From the NCBI GenBank assembly GCA_025602905.1, contig JAHLKI010000019.1, positions 186,001 through 250,000 on the forward strand: a stretch of 64,000 nt of DNA, in the 5' to 3' direction. Under the pieces are notes generated by a model. It did no database searches, was not told where the DNA came from, and saw only the letters and a list, made by a program, of their open reading frames with translations. Source of the DNA: Phlyctochytrium arcticum (lineage: Eukaryota > Chytridiomycota > Chytridiomycetes > Chytridiales > Chytridiaceae). This document shows positions 55,054 through 64,000 of this stretch, one piece after another; position 1 is the stretch's first letter, and every line of letters begins with the position of its first letter. The position numbers were made by a program, and so were the translations under genes.

Positions 55054-56617
55054 ATGGCAAGCGACCAGTCCTGGATGGACGCATCAAAAGTGATCAAAAA
55101 TGAGTGGCAGCTCGCGGATTGTTCCTCCTCTGGTGATGGATATTCTACCTTTGATGGATCCAGTAAGTTGACAATTTCTCATCTGCTTTTCCTAGCTTCG
55201 AATTGACCCCTCTTTTCACAGCATGGAACATGTTGATGACCTGGGGTCAAGTCAAAGGACGGGCTGCGTTCCAAAAGCAAGGAAAAGATCCGCACAATAA
55301 CCTCGACGCTGCCTTATTCAATCATGTCAACGCTAGGGCGGCTTGTGCCAATAAACGGCGTTATTTGCTAGCCCCCAGTGTCGGGGAACCTCTCGGCGAA
55401 GCCTGGAGGTCGTCGACCCACATTCTGGCAGAGGGTCCATCTCGATCGGGGTACGCTCTTCTTTCCACCGACAAGCAAATTTGGGCCATCGGTGGTCAAT
55501 TACTAGGTGCCAGGAATAACACTGTCAAGACAAGTGTGATGAATGTTGAGCATTCCGGTCGCCGGCTTCAATGGGTAGATGGCCCGGACCTGCCTTACGC
55601 CATCAACCAAACTTCAGTAACTGCCTTGGGTGAAAATGGCGCCGTCTTGTTTGGCGGTCAGAGCGAGATGGACCCTGCCCCGTTTATGCGATTGCAGAAT
55701 AATACTTGGTCGCCTCTGGAAGCAACAGGAAGCGCACCATCACCACGAATCTACCCGTGCGTCGCAACTAGAGTGAACACCATGTATGTGTACGGAGGGC
55801 GGCCCGTAAATGCAACTGCCCAACCGACTCACTCCTGTACGAATTGAACCTCGAATCGCTCATATGGTCCAACTACACCCTACGCACGACAACCAACACA
55901 ACCCATCCCGTCTCCATCTCAGATATTTCTTGCCATCTGCCCAACCCTAGGAACCCAGGCCCATCGAGGGCGGCCACCAATTTACACGTCTTCTCCCAAA
56001 TCTCAACACCAACATTCACCGGCCCTGCAATGCAAATGCTCGACTTGAACACCAGGACGTGGCAGCCAATTAATGCTGTGGTAACGATTGATCAATATAT
56101 AAAGTACGACACACCCAGTTCCTCGAGTACCTCAACCTTTGTTACAATTGGTATTCCCGTCATCATAGGCATTTTGGTTTTATTTGGTTTCGCATGCTGC
56201 GTGAAACGAACTCGAGGATGTGCCGAAGTGACTCCATCCAAGATCAATACAACTAGCTCCGGTCTCGGTTCACCCACTCATCCGGAATGCCTTCCAGAGC
56301 ACGAGCCCAATGACATCGAAATGGGCAACTCGTCTCGGGCGATCCGCGAGTCTGAAACTGAAGCTAACACCAACCCAACCTCTTTATCTCCCGACATTTC
56401 TGCTCCCGGCCCACCCTCATACGACCACGTCATTTCCTCCATCGCGGCGCAACCCGACACCGAGTCTGCAAGCCCATCTACGGACATACCTACGCAATCG
56501 GATTCCCCTCATAACACCGTCAAAGTCCACGATACCTCACCTTCCTCATCCATCTCTACTGCTACTACGATTCCTATTACGTCCTCACCTTCCTCGCACC
56601 TGTCCAAAAAAAACTAG
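55054..56617 (+). pseudogene. Kelch membrane protein with one-base frameshift (copy D)
   Basis: Exons 55054-55162 and from 55222. The frame runs through the first three kelch repeats and stops at 55847 (TGA). Relative to copy E, one C is missing in the CAACCCGACCCA-like segment near 55826. In the next frame everything downstream is intact to 56617: ESLIWSNYTLRTTTN, MLDLNTRTWQPI, a clear membrane helix (VTIGIPVIIGILVLFGFACCV, near 56140-56205), NDIEMGNSSRAIRESE and PPSYDHVIS. Without the lesion it would be about 510 aa. It may be a very recent pseudogene, a programmed or polymorphic frameshift, or a sequencing error; the otherwise clean frame argues for recent origin. Confidence 0.8.
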
Positions 56618-57319
56618 CAACAAATCGCGAACGGATGTTGAATTTTCCCACGCTTACAGTAGCTATTTTGCAAGGACACTTGTCGGTAGTGTAAATTTTA
56701 GGACCGCTCCTGGACTTCCTCAGCGTTGCTTATCAATAAAACAACTGCTGCCCAAAAATAAACCCGTGCACCATACGTCCAAGCCCAACCTACACACGCA
56801 GTCAAGATTTCTCTGAATACACAATCAAAGTGTCCCACCACACCCGCGGCATGTAGCTATGCATCTTCCTATGGTTTAATCGCTGTATACCGCTACTCGG
56901 AGACCCTTCAAGCGGAAGAAAACAACATGATATACATATCTGTCGGATACAAATGTGGCAACACGGGGGTCAGATACATTAGATTTTGGCTGGGGGCAAA
57001 ATCACCAATGTCAGAGTCGCGTTGATTAGACTTTTTGATACCACTTTGATCATCTCTTACACACACTCACCTACCCCCATCTCCACCTCACAGTATCTAT
57101 TCCGCTTCAGTCAATACATAGTCAAACTCATAATGTGCAATAATTTGCGAGATTTCCCGGCGCAGATTTACGAGGACAAAATTGGGGCAGATCAGTAAGG
57201 GCATATTATTGAAGCGAGAATTCAGCCGGGCAGCCGTCTGTTGAGGTCATGAGCGTTGTTTTTGCACTGGGTCAGACCTACAGACCCAATCGTATCCAGA
57301 AGCGAAGGAATTGACCCGA
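56618..57319. other. Intergenic downstream of kelch D, with RTC3 remnant
   Basis: The kelch 3' flank (to about 56830) followed by the RTC3 3'-end copy at 56985-57165. No gene is supported. Confidence 0.5.
56985..57165 (+). repeat. Decayed RTC3 3'-end copy 2
   Basis: GGGCAAAATCACCAATGTCA, then GAGTCGCGTTGATTAGA, then a CACACACTCACCTACCCCCA stretch and CAATACATAGTCAAACTCAT match the last codons, stop and 3' flank of RTC3 (50305-50510) in order. The coding bases between CAATG(C/T)CAG and GGTCGTGTTGAC are deleted. Same orientation as RTC3. Confidence 0.75.
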
Positions 57320-57850
57320 TTATTCTGATAACTCTAATTTAGGCAGCAGGATTCTGTGCTTGTCGACCATTCGTATGTATCCCCGTGGTCCGCACTCCGC
57401 ATCAAGCGCCTCTTCGAGGCCGGCCGTTATATACTTCTTCTCTTCTGGAGTGGCAGCGTCCGATTCGCACCCCTCTTCTGGAGCAGCCATATCATACGCG
57501 TACCCCTCACCATCACCCGTATCTGGGTTATTTTTCACCAATGCCTTGCTCGGGGACATGGCATCTGAGAGCTTTTGACCCAGGTTGAATAAAGAAAAAT
57601 CTTTATGGTCCATCCTCTGATACTCAGAGACATAGTACGGAGAATTATTGGAATATGCTTGAAAGACGCTTTTACTGACGGAGTGTATGGTATTGACTCC
57701 ACAAATGCTTTTCCTTATGTGCCTGCAAGATTTTCGCACAGCAAACGAACGGGGTTCACATAAAACAGCCAGGTGTTGAAGGTATTTTGCTCCCGTCCAG
57801 TCCAGGTCCAGTCATCTTGTCCGTAATCGTGATCAGGTATTCCTTTGCCA
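57320..57850 (-). CDS. Possible two-exon gene or gene remnant, unknown function
   Basis: The minus-strand frame 57320-57739 reads an acidic, protein-like C-terminus (NLGQKLSDAMSPSKALVKNN, MAAPEEGCESDAATPEEKKY, LEEALDAECGPRGYIRMVDK, ILLPKLELSE). Upstream, 57850-57740 in another frame gives DGKGIPDHDYGQDDWTWTGR after a good acceptor (CATATTTTAG). A splice between the two is not evident and no initiator exon was found, so it could be a truncated pseudogene. A fragment of the upstream exon recurs at 35815-35920. I recognise no domain. Confidence 0.35.
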
Positions 57851-58659
57851 TCCTAAAATATGATTAGCAAGTAATCCAGCCAGAAATTAGGGGTATGTAG
57901 TTTTGTGCAAAGTTAGCCCTGCCTCGTACAACTACCCCGGTTCGATGATTCCAGCTTCGATCATCGATGATCTCCTACCTATGACAGGAAATTTAAGGTT
58001 TCACGCTTCACCCGGTACTAGAATGACGGAAAGAAGTTCGCAGGTTTTAACGTTCTGCATCTAGAATTAAAGCAAAATTTTCCTGCTTTGGCCTTCAGGA
58101 TGCGGTTGACGAGTTCTATTGTCAAAAAAAAATACAGAAACCGCCGAGATGTGAAATCTGCTGAATCAGAGAAAGGTTGCTCGCAATGCGCGGAAAGCAT
58201 ATTATTGCAAGGTGGTACGCGACGATGGTTGTGCGTCCTGTTGTGCGTCCTGTAAGTTGTAACTCCTGTTGTGCGTCCAAACGCCCGAAAGTCAAAAGAT
58301 TCAAATTCAAAGCTCCGTGTCGTAACGCTTCCTTGTTGAGGCGAATATGATATCAAAAATTGGGGTTTATCTGTTGGTTTGAAACTACGGTACAGTGATA
58401 GACAGTGCCCGTTTCAAAAAATTTCCTCAACTGGGCATGAACCTTCATTCCTATGCATGCATGCAGATCAAGACGCAGATCTAGATTCTAGGAGAGAGAG
58501 GAGAGACAGGAGCGACAGCGTCCAAATTCAGAAATGAGCCGCGAGCGGCCAAATTCATCCAAGACTTGGACTTAAAAAAGCTAATGCGCAAACTGATGCT
58601 CCGGGGTCGCCGTTGATCGCCAGCAACCAAGTAATCTCTCAACAAGTTCAGCGAAGTAA
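57851..58659. promoter_or_regulatory. 5' flank of kelch E
   Basis: Contains a short tandem repeat GTTGTGCGTCC (58226-58275, three near copies) and the promoter block GCCGCGAGCGGCCAAATTC at about 58538-58556, roughly 110 bp before the ATG. The block GTCGCCGTTGAT...CAACAAGTTCAGC at 58607-58655 is shared with the kelch-D leader (54996-55047). Confidence 0.5.
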
Positions 58660-60239
58660 ATGGCAGACATCGAGTCGGGCGAGTCCTGGACCGACGCATC
58701 TTCCATCATCAAAAATGTATGGCAGCTAGCGGATTGCTCCTCCTCCTCTGGTGGATATTCTACCTTTGATGGGACCAGTATGTTGACCTCTTCATCTGCT
58801 CTCTCACAAAACAACAGCTCTCAAATTGATTTTCTACACACACAGCATGGAACACTCTTGTGAGCTGGGACAATGTCAAAGGACTGGCTACCTTCCGAAA
58901 GCAATCACCAAATTCCGGACTCAATGCTAAAAGCATCGCCTTATTCGACAACGTCAATGCTAGGGCGGCTTGTGCCATTCAACAGCGTTACTTAATGGCA
59001 CCCAATGTCAGCGGAAACTGGTTCTGGACGGGCCATACTCTGATAGAGGGGCCACCTCGATCGGGATACACTCTTCTTTCCACCAGCACGCAGATTTGGA
59101 TCATTGGTGGTCAGTTGCAAGGTGCCGGGGGGAACAACACTGTCAAGACAAGTCTAACCAAAATTAGGCCTGACGGTGGCCCAATTCAATTAGCAGAGCT
59201 TCAATGGGCAGACGGCCCGGATCTGCCTTATGCAGTCAATCACACTTCAGCATCTGCGTGGGGTGAAAACGGGGCCGTTCTGTTTGGCGGTCAGAGCGAG
59301 ATGAATCCTGCTCCTCTAATGCGATTGCAGAATAATGTTTGGTCGGCTCTTGAGGCAAAGGGTACCCCACCATCACCTCGACTCTACCCGTGCATCGCAA
59401 CCAGTGCGGCGGCCATGTATGTGTACGGAGGGCGGCCACTAAATGCAACTGCGCAACCCGACCCACTGCTGTATGAATTGAACCTCGAATCACTCACATG
59501 GTCCAACCACAACCTACGCACCACAACCAACACAACCCATCCTGTCTCCATCTCAGATATTTCTTGCCATCTGCCGAACCCTGGCAACCAAGGACCATCG
59601 GGGGCGGGGGCGGCCACCCATTTACACATCATCTCCCAAATATCAACCCCGACATTCAGCGGCCCTGCGCTGCAAGTGGTCGATTTGAACACCAAGACGT
59701 GGCAGCGGATTCATCCCGTGAGGACGACAGTAGTAGGCCCTGTCGCTCAATACATCCCGGAGGACACATCCAAATCTGGTCGGACGTTTGTTACAATTGG
59801 CATTCCTGTCATTGCAGTTCTATTCGGTCTCGCATATGGCCTGAGACGACTTCGAGCATATGGCAAAGTGACTCCAGCCGCCAACCTGAATACAATAACC
59901 ACGCCCGGCCCCGTTCCACCCCCTATCCCGGAATGCCCTCCAATATACGGGCCTAATGACATTGAAATGGGCGACTTGGCCCGTGCCATCCGCGAGTCTG
60001 AAGTTGAACCTACCATACCCACAAACCAAACCTCATTATCTCCCGACATTCCTGCTCACGCGCCACCCTCATATGACGATGTCATTTCCTCCATCGCGGC
60101 GCTACCTGACACCGAGTCTGCACGTCCATCTGCGGACAGTACTGCGCAATCGGATTCCCCTCATAACACCGGGATAGGCCATGATACCTCCCCTTCACTC
60201 ATACCCGCTACTGCTACCACTGATTCCTCACCCCCCTAA
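58660..60239 (+). CDS. Kelch-type single-pass membrane protein with PPxY tail (copy E)
   Basis: Exons 58660-58777 and 58846-60239 over a 68-nt intron give 503 aa, the longest intact member. The N-terminus (MADIESGESWTDASSIIKNV) matches the other copies. Kelch-like repeats follow (IWIIGGQLQGAGG, GAVLFGGQSEMNPAP, MYVYGGRPLNATAQPDPLLY, ELNLESLTWSNHN, VVDLNTKTWQRI), then a hydrophobic helix at about 353-372 (TFVTIGIPVIAVLFGLAYGL), a basic stop-transfer RRLRAYGK, NDIEMGDLARAIRESE and PPSYDDVIS at 446-454. The layout suggests a beta-propeller outside the cytosol and a tail offering a WW-domain ligand to an Rsp5/NEDD4-type ligase. Several NxT/NxS sites (NVSGN, NHTS, NATA, NTTH) would suit a secretory-pathway propeller. 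No signal peptide is visible and ligand or enzymatic activity is unknown. Confidence 0.85.
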
Positions 60240-61155
60240 CACCTTCCCAAAAAAAATAACTGGCATCAAATCGCGGACCGGATGCTAAATTGTCCTTCGG
60301 AATGTACAATAGCTGTGTTGATATTATCCTCAGCGTGAATTCCAACGAAACAACTGGCTTAACCCGGTATCGAGCGCCCAGGCCCGTCTAGACACACAAC
60401 AGAGAAGATTTTCAACAAATACATAAGCAAAATGGTCCACACTCGCCGCATGCATCTTCCTGAGTTCCGAATTTATGCCCCCGGAGAGAGAAAAAATCAT
60501 AAACGTGTCTGTAGGATACGAATGCGGCAACCCGGGGCATACCTGAACGCCAGTACAGGACGCGAAGTCATCATTCAATTTTTGACGGGGGGCAAAATCA
60601 CCAATATGCCAGCAGTGTGACGAGCTCAACAAGGTCAACGATCCAGGAAAGTCTTACCGTGGTGCCTACCAGGGTCCGCGGCGATTAGATGCCTCTGATA
60701 CCTATTACTCACACACATACCCATACCCCCATGACCCATCCCACAATCTTTGTTCATATTCCGCTTCAGTTAATACATAGACAAGACCATAACTGGCCAC
60801 AATTTGCGAAGACATTTTAGTGTATTGATGTCTTGAGTGTGCTCGAAGTCAGAGCCTCCAACAATATTTTCGCACCACGGTCTATAGTCGCGTATGATCG
60901 GGATTCGGGTTTATTGCACTGTGGTATGCCCGATTTCTCATGCCCTGTATTGCCAACGCACACAAAAACAATTTGGAGGTGTTCTGCATTTTTGACTGCT
61001 TCAGTCTCTGGCCTTAATCTGAACTGCGCAGGTGGAAGGAAAAACAGTGTCATTGAGGAAGATCTAATGAAAAGAATACATTTACACTTCTGCGGTCTTG
61101 ACGGATCCCGATAGTATGTATACATGAACAAAAAGACCTCTATGAACTATACATT
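60240..61155. other. Intergenic between kelch E and the S41-like gene, with RTC3 remnant
   Basis: Kelch 3' flank, then the RTC3 3'-end copy (60590-60835), then about 300 bp with a 93-codon frame of no recognisable domain. No gene is supported. Confidence 0.5.
60590..60835 (+). repeat. Decayed RTC3 3'-end copy 3
   Basis: GGCAAAATCACCAATATGCC, GAGCTCAACAAGGTCAACGA, CGTGGTGCCTACCAGGGTC, GATTAGATGCCTCTGATACC, CACACACATACCCATACCCC, then CTTCAGTTAATACATAGACA follow the last 30 codons, stop and 3' flank of RTC3 in order. This is the best preserved of the three copies. Frameshifts near the start and a CCGCGG insertion before the stop make it non-coding. Confidence 0.85.
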
Positions 61156-64000
61156 CTATCCTGACACGCTCAAGTTACTAATTGAAGCTGATCGGGTAAT
61201 AGATTTGCTGATATCCGGACTGAAATAGTCCATGACAAGAACGGCGAATCCAGAGTCGAAAACGGTCATGTTCTTGGGGGTAAAATCGATTCTTTCGGTA
61301 AAACAAGTTTTCACGTCCACAGCAACGGCGCTGTTTGATATTTTTCCGCTATTGGGTTCGTAGCGGAATAACATCATCGACAGTCTCGTCGACAGGTTTG
61401 CGGGAGTTTCGAGTTGAACGTCTGCCTTGATATTGAGGGTAGCGCCTTTGCCTACTTTAAATGGAAAGACCGCTCGGGCTGTTACGAGATCGAGGGTTGT
61501 AGGGCGAATACTCAGCGTGCCATCCTGGCTCTTTTGCCAACCATCTTGAGGCGCTGCGACGTTCGACCCAGCATCGTGGTCAAAATTGAAGAGTACGAGC
61601 GGAGGATTTGCCATGGAGGTTCCGGCAGCAATCTCTGGAAGTTCATTCACGTCAGGAAGCATCACGATAGGTCGTTTGGTCATCAGCATTTTTTGCGATC
61701 CCTTGAATCCAAAGATGTTGTATCGGTCCCACCCTAAGGCAGGCTTTTTGGTGGCTATCAATTCGCCCTTGCTTCCTTCACTATTTGATGAGAGCTTTTG
61801 ATCGACAATCAGTACCCCCTTTGAATCGCGGACTTCAATTCGGTCAAAGCCGCTTGAACTGAACGGAATAGAGAAGTTGGTGCGGTAGGACAAGCCAAAA
61901 GGTGACAGAAACTGTAGGTTTGACCGGCCGTCCTTGGCGGCCCGCTGTTTGAGACGCATGGCAATGTGTTTGAATTGAGGAAACACTTCCCCTCCCAATT
62001 GTGCGAATTCTGCTGGCGTTTGTCGAATGACTTCGTCCACTAGAACGCCAGTATCTTCCAGAATTTTACCAGCATTCCGACCAATTCTCACGACTTGCCG
62101 AATAGCGACCCGCATGCCGCTGGTACCAGGGATCAGAATGGTGTTGTTGTTCGCATCTTTGCCAACCGATCCCTCAAAAGGAAGCGGCTTGAAAATGGTA
62201 GGAGCGAAGTTCCGCAAAGCCTCTTGCTGGTCAAACACATTGGCCCCGCCAGCGCCCGTTTGTGGGTCTTCCCCAAAAATTATAGCCGCACCACTATCTT
62301 GCATTCCGGCACAGAAGAAATCACAGGCTGAGTAACACTCACCGTCGGTCAATACGGCCACAGGTTTGAGGTAGGCATGACCGTCGGTATTTAGCTGGTC
62401 GACCGACAAGAACCCTACAGGTTTTGCAAACTTGTCCGTAGGCGCAGCACTCTGTAACGCCAAGCGATCCGCTCGAAACTGGTCTGTGGCAAGACTTTGG
62501 TTCCCAAAAATAATACGATTAGTTGGATGGTTGACGGTTCGAGTTTGCACGGGCTCAGTCTTTCCCGCAAACCACTGGTAGATCCCTTCCGCGATATCAA
62601 TCGTGCCGCCACCGTTCCCGCGCACATCAAACAGGATACCATCTGTATTGCTCAGTGTGTCGGTCAGCAACGTTCTAATGACACCTAGGACCTCGTTGGG
62701 GGTTAAGTTATCGTCTTCAAACTCGTCCAAACGTATAACGCCCATTGAAAAATCCTTGGCCTTGTACGTCGTTTGGAGGACAATATCCGACTTGGTTCCC
62801 TGATACTTGTACTTGGCAAAGCGATAAGGGAAGGGGAATGCGCGATCTGAGCTGGAATCCTTGGGATTTGGTGGAGAGGGAGGAGGAGGAGGTGTATTTC
62901 GCTCCTTGGGCGCGGTTCTGAGACAATCTCGGCCCCCCTGGGCAACATAAGGAACTTTCACAATGGTGGACTCTCCGGTGCCCTGGCGAAAGCCAAACTC
63001 GACTTCGTTATTGGTCGGCAATGGATAGGCGCGTGAGTTTTGGGATGATAGCATATTAAGAGCCTGCCGATATCCGCCAAACTGATTCGCCCCGCCCGTC
63101 ATGTTTTGCACTGAGACCCAGTATTCCCGGAAGGACTTGCCGTCAATTTTGTCAAGTAGATCTCCCGGTTTGATGGCTAGCGCCTCAGTCGGGAACAGTG
63201 TATTGTACTCTGGATCTTGAGAAACGGTACGAACGACGACTTGGGGGTTCATGATTATATCGTCACTCGTCACAAGGTCAAATTGGTAGGGGGTTCCAAT
63301 AAAGTAGCAGGAATGCTGGCCGCCAATTTGGAAGTTGGTGTGCAAATCCCGGAGGGAAAGGGCATGTCTGGCCATGGAATAACTGAAGTCCTTATTTGTC
63401 ATGTTTGCAGCATTTTTTAGAATTTCACTGAAGCTTGCCATGGAGTCCACACCGTCTGTGGAAGACAGAAATGTTTTAGTATGACATCCCTTTCACAACG
63501 CTAAAGTGATTTAATACATACAGTTTTTGAGTTTCTCCTCAATGTTTGCATATATGTTGAGAATCTCTTGTCGCTGCTGCGCGACAAAGACGCGCTCCTC
63601 GGGCGTGTAAGGCAGGAATGTCATCTTCTCACGCGAATCCTTTAATAGACCAAGCTCAAAGTCTTCACTAAGCTTGCGAGTAGCCCTCTTCTCGTTGGGT
63701 TGACTAGTCGCGGCTGGTGCTGCAGTCGAGGACTTGGGCGTTGGTGCTGGCTCTGCCGATGTCTTGCTGGGTGATGAAGTTTTGCCCAATGGACGGATGG
63801 TGGGTGCTGGTGCTGCAGTCCGGGATTTGGGCGTTGGTGCTGGCGCTACCGATGTCTTGCTGGGTGATGAAATTTTGCTCAATGGACGGGTGGTGGGAGC
63901 CGGGGATGAACATTTGCGCAACGGGGGGGTGGTGGATGCTGTTGATGATGGTAATGGGGAGGTTGTCTGAGCTGATCCCGACAGAATGACGAATACCGCA
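61156..64000 (-). CDS. S41 (tail-specific/interphotoreceptor-type) peptidase-like secreted protein, 5' incomplete
   Basis: Exons 63522-64000 (continuing past the right edge) and 61156-63455; at least 925 aa. The visible N-terminal piece starts mid signal peptide (VFVILSGSAQTTSP), then has a Pro/Ser/Thr linker with two tandem units of about 33 residues (PLSKISSPSKTSVAPAPTPK and PLGKTSSPSKTSAEPAPTPK). A helical segment (YTPEERVFVAQQRQEILNIY) precedes the S41-like core: ARHALSLRDLHTNF, PGDLLDKIDGKSFREYW (PDZ-like), DGILFDVRGNGGGTIDIAEG, and LTDGECYSACDFFCAGMQD with the candidate nucleophile Ser. A C-terminal beta-rich region follows. Such proteins, expanded in chytrids, are often secreted; activity here is uncertain because the Ser-Lys pair cannot be confirmed by eye. 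The true start lies outside the window. Confidence 0.85.

Noticed and set aside
28770..60239. Kelch proteins as galactose oxidases
   Set aside because: The repeats resemble the propeller fold, but I see no copper-ligand Tyr/Cys/His arrangement or carbohydrate-binding domain, and there is a membrane helix and PPxY tail instead.

Overview
The window is nuclear DNA from a fungus. Genes are split by many 52-68 nt GT-AG introns, and the recognisable products are eukaryotic and fungal: a velvet regulator with its DPPP core, Bmt2, Uba4, Sof1, the Rag GTPase Gtr2, an Sgf73/ataxin-7 subunit of SAGA, an Rtc3-type SBDS-like protein and a CYSTM peptide. A C5orf34-type protein, a TTC36-type protein and a DPY30-motif protein, families best known from flagellated or animal lineages, together with a large S41-peptidase-like secreted protein, point to an early-diverging zoosporic (chytrid-like) fungus. 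That placement is an inference. I saw no tRNA, rRNA, CRISPR array or intact transposon.

Layout. 1-7.8 kb: two oppositely oriented SGF73 copies (one intact on +, one damaged on -) with decayed copies of their own 3' ends downstream of each. 7.85-12.5 kb: a full-length ABCB multidrug transporter (-), also followed by a decayed copy of its own 3' end. 12.5-15.3 kb: mostly gene-free, with a third SGF73 fragment. 15.3-27.7 kb: a compact housekeeping block (UBA4, SOF1, DPY30-motif gene, C5orf34-like gene, TTC36-like gene, a putatively acylated acidic protein, GTR2, two unknowns). 28.6-30.2 kb: intact kelch membrane protein A. 30.2-32.7 kb: pyrimidine-rich, gene-poor. 32.7-35.8 kb: an unknown 482-aa gene and BMT2, divergent. 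36.4-37.5 kb: kelch pseudogene B. 38.5-41.4 kb: velvet gene. 43.5 kb: CYSTM peptide. 45-50.4 kb: an unknown gene, an alpha/beta hydrolase, a cytochrome-b5/acyl-CoA dehydrogenase fusion and RTC3. 51.6-60.8 kb: kelch pseudogene C, frameshifted D and intact E, interleaved with decayed RTC3 3' ends. 61.1-64 kb: an S41-like protein that runs off the right edge.

The main observation is that at least five unrelated genes (SGF73 twice, the ABC transporter, the 482-aa gene, RTC3 and kelch A) have partial, diverged copies of their own 3' ends lying downstream in the same orientation. One SGF73 array keeps an exon-intron-exon junction, so the copying is at DNA level and not by retroposition. With the five-member kelch family in graded states of decay, this looks like a region where short 3'-anchored tandem duplication is recurrent. 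Exon coordinates were worked out by hand from splice sites, reading phase and family conservation; there is no transcript evidence.
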